Part shown: positions 13,201 through 23,826 of the stretch, in pieces | How the letters are laid out: each line of letters opens with the position of its first letter | Numbering within the stretch: position 1 is the stretch's first letter | Assembly: GCF_029962835.1 (NCBI RefSeq) | Contig: NC_080584.1 | Span: forward strand, 80,690,862 to 80,754,861 | Length of the DNA stretch: 64,000 bases | Direction of reading: 5' to 3' | Source: Magnolia sinica | Taxonomy: Eukaryota > Streptophyta > Magnoliopsida > Magnoliales > Magnoliaceae | Translations under genes and position numbers: made by a program | The notes under the pieces: generated by a model | Database searches by the model: none | Seen by the model: the letters and a program-made list of their open reading frames with translations, nothing else | Told to the model about the DNA's origin: nothing

Positions 13201-16200
13201 TTTTGGATGTTATGCGAAAGTAGAAAGGGCTGATCTATCAATAGGAAAGGGTGTATTTATACTACAAAGAGGCTCCTTGAATGTAAATATAAACCATTTA
13301 TGCGAATAACAAAATATTTTATTTCCTTGCTTGCATCATGTTAATATATGTGTGCAGGTGAACTTTTAAACTACATTTGACAATTTTTTTCTTATTCATT
13401 CAAAAATTAAGACATTAAGACCGAAAGAGAACTTCAGGCAAAGGAATGCTAAATCTCAACATATGAAGTTGTAAATAGTATAAAATTCAGTTACTAGCAA
13501 AGAGAACAAGATCATGGGATGGAATTCTTCTATTGTGGATAGAATCAAAACAATACCTTCCGCAACACGTCTGCAAAAGCAGAACTTCTCGTTCATTCGC
13601 AATGCCATCAGCATCAGTTGTTGAACTGAAAAAGAGTGATAATGGCAACGAATCCCATGTATGACTCTCGGGAATACAAAAGCAGGCCTGGTACACCAAC
13701 GAACATCCATCCACAAAGCATCTTACCCAACTATCATGGATCGCATTCACGCTGCCCAGCATCTCCGGGAGCCTCTTCTTCCAAGTTCCACATCCAACAT
13801 GAGCAACCATGATGACCCCTGGCCCAGATGTGCCCGTTTTAGCTTCCAGGGCTTCACCACTAGCTTCCTTGATAGTAAGAGAATCTCCTGGCCAATTAGG
13901 ACAACCCATGACACCTAATGCAATCTCTCCGTCCACTACAAGAGCCAAACCCACCTGCAAATCTGGGTTACTTTATTAGTAAAATAAAGAAACAAATTTC
14001 TACTATGGTACATGTTTAATAGTAGTTCTATGAAGTTCAGCTCCCACCATAACAAAGAAAATATGCAAGGTGGTCAGGACTGTTGATTCAGGCAGGTCAT
14101 CAATTGGATGGTTCATACTTCATAGGCCAAAAATCAAGGTTACAGATGACTCCAATCTCCAGTTTTTGTTTCTCCCTTTGAATGTGGGACCATTGCTCAT
14201 TTTTCAGTGAACTGTCCCTTTTTTTAATTTTTGAGTTAGCTCCTTTTTTTGCAGGCCATTGTTCAAATGGCTATAACAGTCCAACCAATTGCATTTTGGG
14301 TCGTGGCTTATCAACACAGTGGCCATGAATGCAGAAGAGATTATGATGCGCACTTTACGGAAGTCTACAATGCATGTCATTAGCGCACTCAAAAACGTAA
14401 CCAAGAATGAAGAGTGAAAGAATGGACTTCACCGTATTTTTAAGCAGAATGTCAGATCATCTTCAGTAAATATATTTTAGTGTCCACAGTCTTCCGTGTA
14501 TGTGAAACCACCATACTGTTAGCGTACATAGAGTCAGTGCAAGCACTCTGTCTACACTAACAGTACACTGGTCTTCACATACACACAAAACTGTGTACAC
14601 TAACAATAAACATTGAACAAGTATTCCATTTGTGTTTTCTTTTCATCCGTTTAGGAGCAGAAGGCAGATACATCAGAATTACGAGTCAAAAAATACCAGT
14701 TAAAATCAAAAAAAATCTACTCAAATAGGCATGCAGCTATTCAGCGTAGCTACTACATGAATGCAGGTGTTCTCGACGACCTCACCGATATTATTTCTTT
14801 CAAGCATCACATTGACGATTGTCAAGAAATTAACGCAGGGGGATAGATGAAATGCAGAACTTGGAAAAATCTATAATATATACAATGCATGTAGCTTTTG
14901 GACATTTTTGCCCTTGCAAATTAGTTTCGTAGTACACAGAACTTAAAATATTGAAAGGGCATAGGAAAATATTTTAAATAAGTTAGGGATATTTTGGAAA
15001 CTAGAAATGTGGTTGTGTCCAAACGGCTTAGATTTTTCCCACAAAAACAAGGGATTTCATGTAACCCACTCTCCTCTTCTACTAGAGAACAATGCAACAA
15101 AGGCTGTGTAAAGTCCACTATGATAATTTTATGAAATCAACTTCATACATCTATTGTGCAGAACCAGAAAAAATTGGGATCTGTGTGTGTGTGTAGCCTC
15201 ACCCCTCCATTTCTCTCCTTTTTTCTCTCTCTTCCCACTCTACCACATTGCACGTGTCATACCCCTAGTTATCATAACATTTTTTTTAAATACCTCGATA
15301 GCATTACTGAAGCCGATTTCTAAATCCAATGACTTGTATCCAAGTTCTTTCAGCGCTCACATTCATCAGGTTTTCATGTATGGTTCATGATTTTAACTAT
15401 AGTTGCATAAAGCACAAAGCAAAGCGGCAATAGATTTTGGTGCAAGAGCAGGGAAGTGTCTATTTGAGGTGTTAGGAAGTGTAAACAGCCATGCAGCAGG
15501 GGTAGGAGCATGAATCTGAAGCAAAATTCAAAGAGGGGATGGCAGCAAGGTGGAAAGTTCATGCCACTAAGATCTTAATCCAGTTTCCAATTTTCTACAT
15601 CTGGCCCATGCCTCTCTTCCAGCCATATCTAGATTAGAGCTATCAAAGGGCCGACCCTCAGTTGTCTTCCACCCACGTCTTGAACTGGTCAAGCTGAGCA
15701 AGTCAGGCCGGCCAAATTCAGACTTTTGAATTTGCTCAGCCCAGCCCAGCTCATTGACAACCCTGATCTAGATTAGCTATTTTACATTTTTATAAACCAA
15801 CATCACTTCAAACTCCAAAAAAAAAAAAAAATGCAAAATATTGATATTTAAGAAATGCATGGGATTTGTAGCAATTGCTTCGTTGCGTACTCTAACTCTG
15901 GTGTGTCAGGCCAGCCCTATTCAAACTTTTGAATTTGGTCGACCCAGGCCCAACTCATTGACAGCCCTGATTTATCTGAGCTAATTTACAATTTTGGGAA
16001 ACAAGCATCACTTCACTCTCCAAAGCAATATAAGATGTAGATATTAAGAAATGCAAAGGATTTGTAGCAACTGCTTCAGTGCATATTCTAACCACATGCA
16101 TCAGTGACAAAATCCTCTCACATTGCAAAGAGTACCCCATTCAATGGCAATTTCATCGGGTTGAACAGAAAATTATGCAAATAGACACGCAGATAGAAGC

Positions 16201-19200
16201 GGTGAAAAAACAAATAATGAGTCAAAAGTCAAAACATACCACATATAGGGCATCATTGCCTTTCAAAAAACCCCGCGTGCCATCAATAGGATCAAGTACC
16301 TGTAGTTGGGTGCGAAAAAAGAAAAAAGTCAATAAAAGCAAGCATCGGAAGCATGGTTAAATGACTAGGAGGTGACTTTTACTAACTTGTTTGATCTTGA
16401 GTCAAGTCACAACTCGCCTAAGTCGGTGGTGACTTAGGGGAGGGCAACCGGGGTGTCAAGCCAGGTCCAGTCCTATTTGACTTGGCGAGTCAGATGGGAC
16501 TCATCCGTGTCTTCAAACCATGACTAGAAGCCCATATAAGCAAGAATGTCAAGATAAATACTAGACATGCATTCAGAGGGGTGACTCGATCTCTATAAAG
16601 AAAAATCCATCAAGGTCTATTTGGACTCGTGGAAATTTTTTTAAGGAAAATGTTGTTTTTCTGGAAATGCCATTTCTAGAAAACAATGAGAAATGAGAAG
16701 CGATTTCCCTTAACTGTTTTTAAATAAGATTTTCTTGAAAGAAAAAAATAAATAAATAAATAAATAATCTCTATTTCTAAATCTGTTGTTTGGAAAAGAA
16801 AAAAAAAAGAATTTTTCAGGAAAATTTTACTCAAAGATAGAAGGTGACACATTTGTACATTGAAGATGGATTGTGGCATGTATCACATTATCAAACGTGA
16901 CTCATTGGCACATGTCGGACATTGACACATATTCGATGCTTGAAGATAGTTGGTGGTGCATGTTGCACATGTGGCATGTTGACATGTGTAGCACATGTAA
17001 AGTGCTTAAAAATGGATGTGTCCACATGTGGCAGAATAGCACATGTAGTACATTTGCACATGTATGGTGCTTGAAGATAAGGGTGGCACATGTTGCTTGT
17101 GGCACATTGTGGCATGTGGCATGTTGGCACACTTGACGATGGGTGGTTTTACCTGTTACACATTTGGCATATTGGCACATGTATGGTGCTTTAAGATGGA
17201 TTGTGTGGCACATTGGCACATGTAGAGAACTTGAATGGAGGTTTGCACATGTGGGGCATGTGAAGGTGGGCAATGGCACATGTTGCATAGGTTGCACATT
17301 GGAACATGTTACACACGTGAAGTGCTTGATGAATGTTAGTCATGTGGCACATGTAGGGAATTTGAAGATAAGGGTAAAACGTGGCATATCTAGGGTGTTT
17401 GAAGATGAGGGTGGCACATTGAGGTGAAGGGCACATTGAAACGTGGGTCACTAAAAGATGGGCGACAGCACGTGTAGCGCTTTAAGATAGATGGATTGGT
17501 GTTACATGTTGCATATGTAGCACATTGGCACATGTGGGGTGCTTGCAAATCGATAGTTGCATATACTAAGCACTTAAAAGATAAAAGGTGGCACATGTGA
17601 CTACCATGTGAGGGTACTTGATAAAAGAGGGGTTTACTTCTCTCATTTCCGTCAATTTCTTAAAAATAACATCTCCAAGTCTAGGGAAGGAAATGACAAA
17701 GTGGCATTTTTTAGGAAATGAGGGGGAAATGGACGAAAAAATTTATAAAAACAAACTATGGAAAGGGCCTTTTCATGGAAATGACATTTCCTTTATTTAT
17801 ATTTCAACAAATTCAAATAGGCCATCCAGGAAAATAATACCTTGATGGATCTTTTGATGATCAATAACTATTAGCAAAACAAGAAAGCAGGTAGCTTAGA
17901 ACTTTTTCCTTTCAATTATGCAATCGTCAAAACTTCACTAAATGTCATGCAAGAGCTTATTAAACTTACCCAATATGTTGCAGGTTTCACTCCAAAAGCA
18001 AGTGAATCTTTCCCTCCTCTATCAATAGCATCCAAGACAATGTCATGGGTCAAGGGTTCATCTTGAGCACTCGCTTTATCAATTATGGCACTTAAGACAG
18101 AATCCACTAGAAAATTACTAGAATAACCCCCATCACCAGTGGAATTTAGTGGATTCGACCTTAAGAATCCTGAGTCCTCTTCAGCAACTAAAGGAATAGA
18201 TGGAAATGATCTACTCAGCTCTGTTGTCATTAAAAAGAAAAAAAACAGTTTAGGGATTTTTCTTACTAGTGAAAATCTACCAAAAAGTAATGTGAAAAGA
18301 GTTTTACCGATCCAACTGTAACTAATTTGGACTTGGAGACTAACGAATTTTGCAATTTTACTAGAAAAAAAAAAAGCAATTCATATAGAATTCCTATGTA
18401 ACCCGAAAAACAGAAGGAATAAAAGAACATAAACTCAATAGTTTCTAACAAAATCCACAGCAATAAAACAATATTTCTCTACTAGGGTGCGCTTGGTTGC
18501 AACAAATTTCATGAAATATCATGAAACTCTGCACCAAATTAGACTGATTGATTGTGGACTATCACGAAATTTCATGATACTTGGTGCAACCAAACACACT
18601 CTTAACAACAAATTCCAGACGAATTATAAACATTGAATAGTTTTTATCATATCGAGGAAGTCCATGAAAATGTCATCATATAAAAAGTTCCAATTGCAAC
18701 AGTGCATTCGCAAACGAGACATTAAGTATGCTACTAACTGTTAGCTTACACCAGAAATTTGTAATGCAGCAGGACAGTCCAGTGATCCAAAGAGTTCATG
18801 TGGTCGGAACAGCTGGGCAGGCCGTGATTCAGAAATCATATTGCATTCAATAATCATAACCATCTAATTGTTGGATTTTACCTCTTCAATGTGGACCGTC
18901 GCATTTTTATTTTCTTTGCTTTTCCTTTTGCAGGTAGATTCACCTGATCCATTAAAATTTTGGGCTATGGCCCACCACCATGAGGTCCCAATCCCCAGAT
19001 GGTTGTACTGTATATCTACATTTTGTGGGATCTAAATAGTGTAACATAGGGATTGTGCACATGGTGTTAAACCTGGGATGAAGTCTACTTGAACTTGGTT
19101 GGACCCGATCCATTTTGACAGCCCAAGTTGATCCTAACTTGGCCAAGTCTGACCAATTCACCCCAGACGCAGGGACATCACGACTCAACTCGAGACTCAA

Positions 19201-20541
19201 CGAGTCAGTCCGAGCCACCAAGTAATTTAACCATGATTATTCACTTAATCAGTGACCCACTTAAATAGAAATGAATATACTGGACTACTATTTAGCAAGT
19301 GACATTGACAATGCAACATACAAACCCTTTGGCGATCGATCTGGACCATCTAATCAACAGACCAGCTCATAGATGAGTCGTAATCCCCGATATCATGTCC
19401 ATTCCAAGATGATAAATATCCAATGAAAGAAAAGTTTGCAGAAAAAATCCAGAAAAAAAAAAAATAAATGTCCACAGATCAAACGATTAGAAACATCCAA
19501 CCGCTGTGATATTCGACAACTGGCCCATCCATGAAGTGGGCCATCATTTGATCAATCTGGACTAATCAAAGACATTCAGTAATCTAACAATTTACTAAAT
19601 GTTAGTGGACACGCATTCGATCCGCCCTCTACGCTCGAAGATAGAACAGTTATATATGAGATAGATTGAAATTCAGATAGAATGCAGATAGATTGAAATT
19701 CAGATAGAATGCACATATTACCTAAACTGATCAGAGCTTGGACACCAAAATCAGCGATCGTGACCGGCGTCCGATCGTTCTTTTCTAGAATCCGACCATC
19801 GCCGGAGAACAGAGACCTCTTTACCTGATCCACACCAAATGCCCACAAATCAAGCAATAGAAGGAAGGAGGAATGCTAAGGGAACCTGCTCGCATGGCAT
19901 GAACGGCTCCTTTCATTTCACACGCGCCAACATGACACGCGTGTGATAGATCCAGCCATTCGTTAGGTAGAACGGACTGAGAGCATGCGCTAGCCCAAGA
20001 ATCAGGCCGATCCGGCCGGATCATACTTTTACGAACAAAATGGACGGTCAGAAAAGAATGACCAAGATACTTAGCCAATGTACACTCACGGCCCACCTGA
20101 TCACCGGACGGGCATGTTCACGTTGCGATGTACCTGATGAATGGTCTGGATCTCGCACACATGCGCCATACTGGCACATGACCTGCGACGCCCCTCGTGC
20201 ATCTGACACGAGAGAATGCACCACATAAAAAATGCAATTTTACGGAAATAGGTCGGAGGGTTGAAGGAAATTACGTCGATGCAGAGAGAGCAAGCTCTCT
20301 GTACGGCGTCTACTGCTGCTTCCAGCTCTTTGTAGTGCTTGGCTTTCTGTGGCGGGAAGGGCAGACTCGACCTTTTGGAAAAATATATAAAGAAATGGAG
20401 GGATGAGTAGTGAATCGTGGCCGTTGATTTCTGAAACGACGATTGATTTGGAGGGGTTGGAAATCTGACCTTGTGGGGGTGAAGCGAGAGGAATGTGAAG
20501 GAGGTTGCAATAGACGGACAGAGAATCGAAGAGGAGGGCAT
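7625..20541 (-). CDS. PAP-specific 3'(2'),5'-bisphosphate phosphatase (SAL1/HAL2 family, organelle type), 8 exons
   Basis: Dephosphorylates 3'-phosphoadenosine 5'-phosphate (PAP) to AMP in the known family (Mg-dependent, Li-sensitive). Exons on the minus strand: 20541-20275, 19824-19722, 18220-17970, 16299-16240, 13954-13557, 9067-8989, 8897-8847, 7774-7625. All junctions are GT-AG and phases agree, giving 452 residues. Visible motifs: KELEAAVDAVQRACSLC (exon 1), TPVTIADFGVQALISL (residues 108-123), metal-site VAEEDSG (135-141), VLDPIDGTRGF (208-218), GLALVVDGEIALGVMGCPNWP (exon 5), ASGRASVF (exon 6) and WDHAVGMICVHEAGG (388-402). The Ser-rich first ~55 residues resemble a transit peptide. 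It most resembles what I recall of Arabidopsis At4g05090. The function call is strong; the organelle is inferred. The gene covers 12.9 kb because its introns are packed with transposons. The ATG at 20541 has a weak context and an overlapping upstream ATG. Confidence 0.93.
7894..8417. mobile_element. MITE, ~524 bp, in intron 7 of the phosphatase gene
   Basis: Inverted ends of about 30 bp: GGGACTGTTTAGATGCCAGC...AAGTTGTGTT at the left and AACACAACTTTGC...GCATCCAAACAACCC at the right. The 'gtttggatgc' terminus is a common plant MITE end. No clear target duplication is seen and there is no coding content. Confidence 0.65.
8655..8814. mobile_element. MITE, 160 bp, in intron 7
   Basis: Long inverted repeat: GGGCCCTGTTTGGATGCCAT followed by TTAAAA at the left, and TTTTAAATGGCACCCAAACA followed by CACCC at the right. 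Arms of roughly 45 bp continue through TCTCATTTTA / TAAAATGAGA. It shares the 'gtttggatgc' end type with the element at 7894 but is a different family internally. Confidence 0.75.
9390..12203 (+). mobile_element. dead L1-type LINE (ORF2 fragments) in intron 5 of the phosphatase gene
   Basis: Non-LTR retrotransposon on the strand opposite the host gene. Pieces in order: a start like MKIVHWNAGIL (about 9392); SDRCPILLG (about 9580), equivalent to the end of the endonuclease domain with Arg where the catalytic His of SDH is expected; FRLFHKLKGLIGELKVWRKE (9771); reverse-transcriptase start NKALGPDRFRLAFFQVFWEI (10623) and FIALIPKVKG; INCPYKIIAQRFKSVLSKVI (10830); KLDLKKANDHVN ending in a stop; then a jump to the C-terminal zinc region (WRYHAPPKVAAFTWL at 11659, LPNVCLLCKKN). 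A poly-A tail lies at 12188-12203. Most of the endonuclease and the catalytic half of RT (no FADD box found) are missing, and there are several frame changes, so it cannot move. Confidence 0.85.
10069..10371. mobile_element. MULE-type MITE inserted in the LINE
   Basis: Ends are inverted (GTATTCAAAATCGG left, CATTTTGGAACACC right). The interior is a string of CCGTTAC/GTAACGG motifs in both orientations plus an (AAT)n run at 10229-10276. It splits LINE reading sequence: DHGIASK before, ASARVRCNRISSLWVDG after. The flanks GCGAGCAAG and GAATGCAAG may be a decayed 9-bp duplication, as Mutator-like elements make. Younger than the LINE. Confidence 0.65.
12204..12900. repeat. intron 5 filler: (GT)n and GACTC-rich repeat
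   Basis: A (GT)n run at 12523-12545 is followed by sequence rich in GACTC/GAGTC (about 12570-12760) ending in TTTTAAAACTATGG. Similar GACTC-rich blocks ending in AACCATG are seen at 16380-16530, 19050-19235 and 57305-57512, suggesting one old repeat family. No gene here. Confidence 0.4.
14477..14602. mobile_element. foldback MITE, 126 bp, in intron 4
   Basis: Nearly all of it is one hairpin: TTAGTGTCCACAGT...GTGTATGTGAA...ACTGTTAG...AGAGT, then a spacer of about 10 bases (CAGTGCAAGC), then ACTCT...CTAACAGT...TTCACATACAC...ACTGTGTACACTAA. Arms of about 57 bp. No coding content. Confidence 0.75.
15702..16095. repeat. tandem duplication of ~200 bp in intron 4
   Basis: GTCAGGCCGGCC at 15702 and GTCAGGCCAGCC at 15905 start two copies. 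Both continue through GACTTTTGAATTTG / AACTTTTGAATTTG, CTCATTGACA, CATCACTTCA, AAGAAATGCA and GGATTTGTAGCAA. The left copy has a longer A-run. The copies lie entirely in the intron before exon 4. Confidence 0.75.
16616..17821. mobile_element. MULE-like element with minisatellite core, in intron 3
   Basis: Imperfect terminal inverted repeats (TCTATTTGGACTCGTGGAAA left; TTTCAACAAATTCAAATAGG right) are flanked by 9-bp repeats CCATCAAGG (16607-16615) and CCATCCAGG (17822-17830). A 9-bp duplication is typical of Mutator-like elements. Between about 16850 and 17620 the interior is a degenerate tandem array of units made of GGCACATGT, GCACATTGG and GTGCTTGAAGAT phrases, spaced roughly 40-60 bp. There is no transposase. 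Several long antisense frames rich in Cys, His and Met run through the array; they reflect the repeat, not a gene. Confidence 0.7.
18485..18601. mobile_element. MITE, 117 bp, 'gcgcttggttgca' family, in intron 2
   Basis: Inverted ends GGGTGCGCTTGGTTGCA and TGCAACCAAACACACTC, with inner ATTTCATGA/TCATGAAAT complements. Flanking triplets are CTA and TTA. A second copy of the same family lies in the carboxypeptidase gene at 44719-45009. Confidence 0.75.
18620..19721. other. intron 2 remainder, decayed repeats
   Basis: No exon-like sequence is found between exon 3 and exon 2. A GACTC-rich block at 19050-19235 ends in TAACCATGA. A 23-bp direct repeat with GATAGATTGAAATTCAGAT (19662 and 19687) lies just inside the exon 2 donor side. 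Confidence 0.45.
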
Positions 20542-20561
20542 GAATGTAATAAGAGATTCAT
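20310..20561 (-). other. overlapping out-of-frame upstream ORF at the phosphatase start
   Basis: An ATG at 20561 lies 20 bases before the assigned start (20541) in a different frame and opens an 83-codon frame running through most of exon 1. Its context (G at -3) is better than that of the main ATG (T at -3). If the mRNA starts upstream of 20561 this would act as an overlapping uORF that lowers translation; if transcription starts between the two, it is irrelevant. The peptide shows no recognisable domain. Confidence 0.4.
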
Positions 20562-20667
20562 GGCGGGGACAAAATCGGGATTTTATTTCTTAAGGAGGAG
20601 AAAGTATGAATAAGGAGCAGAGATTCGGCAGCCGGGGGTTGATGATTTATTGGTGGCGTGGATTAGG

Positions 20668-21177
20668 TAAACGGATTGGCTAATCCCACTGCCACCAGCC
20701 CCGTGGCTGATGATCGGTGCTCTGTGGGCCCCAATATGATGTATGTGTTTCATCCATTCCGTTCATCCATTTTTAAAAATTATTTTAGAGTTTTATACCA
20801 AAAATGAGAGGGATATAAATCTCAAGTGGACCACACCATAGGAAAACATTGGTGATTGGATATCCACCATTAAATTCCTCCTAAGGCCCACTGTACTGTT
20901 TATTTGACAGACAATTAGTTGATTAGATCATAGAGGACCATATGAAGGGAAAAACCAAAGATCCGCTTAATTCAAAACTTTTATAGCCTCTAAAAGATTT
21001 TTAATGGTACATGTTCATTCAACACTATTTCCCGAGACATATCTTACTTTTTGTTATTATACTATAAAATTATTTGAAAAAATAGATACACGGGGTGGAG
21101 TAAACACATACGGTGAGGCCCATGTAGCACTGACCACCGGCCATTGGCCGGTGGCAGGGGAGTAGCCAATCCGTTTC
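20668..21177. mobile_element. hairpin MITE, ~510 bp, upstream of the phosphatase gene
   Basis: About 60-bp inverted ends: AAACGGATTGGCTAATCCC...GCCACCAGCC at the left, and its complement GGCCGGTGGCAGGGGAGTAG followed by CCAATCCGTTT at the right. The interior is itself palindromic (TCCATTTTTAAAAATTATTT; GTGGACCACACC; CCACCATTAAA). The left end lies only about 125 bp upstream of the phosphatase ATG, so it probably forms part of that promoter. Confidence 0.75.
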
Positions 21178-21178
21178 C

Positions 21179-21720
21179 GTGGATTAGCTACTCCTCTGCC
21201 ACTGGCCATTGGCTACTCCCCTGCCACCGGCTAATGGCTAGTGGTCGGTGCTCCGTGGGCTCCACCATAATGTATGTGTTTCATCCATTTTTAAAGATCA
21301 TTTTAGAGCCTTGTACCAAAATTGAGTGATATAAATATTAGGTGGACCACACCACAGGAAAACAATAGTGATTGGATATCCACCATTAAAATTTGCCTAT
21401 GGCCTATTGTACTGTTTATTTGACATCCACTCTATTAATTAGGTCACATAGGAACAAATGAAGGGAAAAAACAAATATCAGCTTGATCCAAAACTTTTAT
21501 GGCCCTCAAAAGGTTTTTTATGGTCGACACTCATACGACATTGTTTCCTATAATGTGGTCCAATTGAAATTCATATATACCTCAGTTTTTGTCTCATCCC
21601 ATAAAATGGTATGAAAAAATAAATGGACAGCATGGATGAAACACATAAATCATGTTGGGTTCACAAAGCACCGCCCACCAGCCATTGGCTGGTGGCAGGG
21701 AGCCATTCTGCGTCCGTTGG
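21179..21720. mobile_element. second hairpin MITE of the same family, adjacent
   Basis: GGATTAGCTACTCCTCTGCC...CCACCGGCTAATGGC at the left and GCCATTGGCTGGTGGCAGGG at the right. The body (CCACCATTAAAATTTGCC, GATCCAAAACTTTTATGG) matches the previous element. The two lie head to tail with only a base or two between them. Confidence 0.7.
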
Positions 21721-21733
21721 AGGGGTAACAACC

Positions 21734-22398
21734 GGAAGCGGATTGACTGGTTTACCTCGCACCAGCTATGTAGCTGCTGTAGATATGCATCGTGCAAGGA
21801 CGAGCACTGATGCTCCTCGAGCTCCTAGCTGTACGAACCGTTCAAAGGAAATCAAAGTTACATGACCCACAATAATGTATTTATTATATCTACATTCGTA
21901 TACTTTTACAGTTCATTTTAGAGCATTATTAAAAAAAAAAAAAATGAATCATATCCTTTAGAAATCATTTTAAAGCATTATTCAAAAAATAATCATATCC
22001 AAAGATTATCCAGACCACACCACAAATAGTAGAGGAGATAATGATTTTCACTGTTAAACAATTTGTAGGGCTCACCATAACCTTTATTTTCCATCCGATA
22101 ACCTTTATTTTCCATCCGATTTGTTCATCGGGTCACAAAGAACCGAATGAAGAGGGAAAAAAATTTCATATTTATCCAAAACTTTTTTAACCCCAAAAAG
22201 GGTGTCTATGGTTGAAGTTCAATACCCCACCGTTTTTTTCAGTGTAGTCCACTTGATAGCAGATTTGTCTTATTTTTCATCCCAAGGCTTAAAAGGAGCT
22301 CGCCAAATGGACAGACGGTTCAAGTATAACACATACCTCTGTTACCAGTAGAATTTGTTGACGTCAGTACAGAAGCTACATATCTGGTCAATCCGCAT
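21734..22398. mobile_element. hairpin MITE, third of the cluster, different ends
   Basis: Ends GAAGCGGATTGACTGG...CAGCTATGTAGCTGCTGTA and TACAGAAGCTACATATCTGG followed by TCAATCCGC are inverted. The body has the common CCATTTGG / AAAGGTTTTT type sequence. A related copy lies at 49217-49825 with the same termini. Confidence 0.65.
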
Positions 22399-22574
22399 CA
22401 TTATGAATATTTTTTTTCCTCATTGTGTTTGATTTTCCAATAACAAAGGTAATTCATGGTAAAGGACTAATAATTATTTACTTTCGTATTCACCACTGCA
22501 TTTTCGAGGTAACAATGACAGCAGCCTACATTTATAGCACCTTAAGATACTTGAGACTACCACACGTAGCTTCT

Positions 22575-23005
22575 GTGAGCCGGGGTGTGATATAAATTTA
22601 TTATCCACACCGTTAACCCCTTTATTCGGATCATTTTAGAGGGTAAGCCAAAAAATGAGGCTGATACAAGGACCACACAAGAAATAATGGGAATTGAGCT
22701 CCTACCATTGAAAGCTTTTTGAGGCCATAGAAGTTTTGGATCCAACTCATAATTTTGTTTTCCCTTTATCTATGACTATGTAACCTTATGAACAGGTTGG
22801 ATGACAAATAAACATCAATGTTGACCCTAGGGAGAAAATAGCTTTCAACAGTTCATGTCTTTAAAATTATTGTTTCTTAAGGTGTGACCTATTCGAACTT
22901 GGGATTTTCCTCAATTTTGGATTTATAACCTAAAATGTACCGTTAAAAAGGATGGATGGTGTGGATAAGTAACATACATCACGATGGGTCCCACAAGTTT
23001 AAATC
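22575..23005. mobile_element. hairpin MITE body
   Basis: Left arm GGGTGTGATATAAATTTATT...CACACCGTTAACCCC; right arm AAAAGGATGGATGGTGTGGA...CATACATCACGATGGG. It holds the standard middle (GAAGTTTTGGATCCAA, CAGGTTGGATGACAAATAAA). Terminal repeats outside the body are not clear. Confidence 0.55.
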
Positions 23006-23124
23006 AGCAAAAATATGAGTTTTTGACCGATTTTCAAGATGTAACCGATTTCAAATGGGTGAACATAGTAATAATTACTTTTTTTACACGTATTTACAGG
23101 AAGCTTAAAAATCAAACAGCCCCT

Positions 23125-23345
23125 TAATTAGAGCTGGGCATCGGACCGAGTCGGATCAAAATGGGTCCAACACGATTCGGTCCAAAATTTACATGGGCTA
23201 ACCCGAACTTGATCTGATCTAGGACCGAGTCCAGGACAGCTGACTCGAACCAATCCGGATCATTGCTGGCCTGATCCGATCCGAGTCCAACTCGATCAAG
23301 GAAACCGAGTTAGATCGGATTGGGCACGGTTCAAATCGGTCCCTT
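23125..23345. repeat. hAT-type terminal region (GAGTCGGATC-rich)
   Basis: TAGAGCTGGGCATCGGACCG begins a stretch full of GACCGAGT/CGGATC motifs, as in hAT sub-terminal regions. It may be the 3' end of the hAT copies just to the right, which read toward it. The matching opposite end was not found in the window. Confidence 0.45.
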
Positions 23346-23649
23346 TTTCTTGTTTTTTTTTGAAAAATTAAAAAAACAAAAAAATTTGTAATAAAATTGT
23401 AATAAAATAGTAGTCATTCTTAAATCATACAAAAGGTATAGTTTCATGGAAATCTAAGCTGCCAAAGTTGTCAACCTAAGTATTGATGGTACATGGCCTA
23501 AAAGTTTTACTAAAAGTCTAAGACAATAATACTAATTACCTGATCTTTCCATTTGAATAGTTATTGATAATATGGTTAATATATTTATTATTTAAGAAAC
23601 ATGTTTCATCCACAGTGTGGCTCATAAATCATAATAGGAAATTAGGGGT

Positions 23650-23800
23650 AACATGCACATACTGACATACATATTAGGTAAAACTAATATGCACATACTG
23701 ACATAAAATGAACAAAGTAAATAAACTCTGTACAAAATCAAAAGTAAATAACCTAACATCCACATACTAACATACAGATTAGGTAAAACTTTTATACATT
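23650..23800. repeat. short direct repeats, ~3 copies
   Basis: Variants of CACATACTGACATACATATT followed by AGGTAAAACT appear at about 23656, 23692 and 23760. They sit beyond the 3' end of the truncated hAT gene. Confidence 0.5.
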
Positions 23801-23826
23801 CAATACCCTGTGTATGATGAATGCTT

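Noticed and set aside
9068-13556. Reverse-transcriptase pieces as part of a host gene
   Set aside because: They are on the opposite strand within an intron, end in a poly-A tail and match L1 ORF2 order.
16891-17451. Long Cys/His/Met-rich antisense frames
   Set aside because: They are translations of the CACATG-type minisatellite, overlapping in several frames, without domain likeness.
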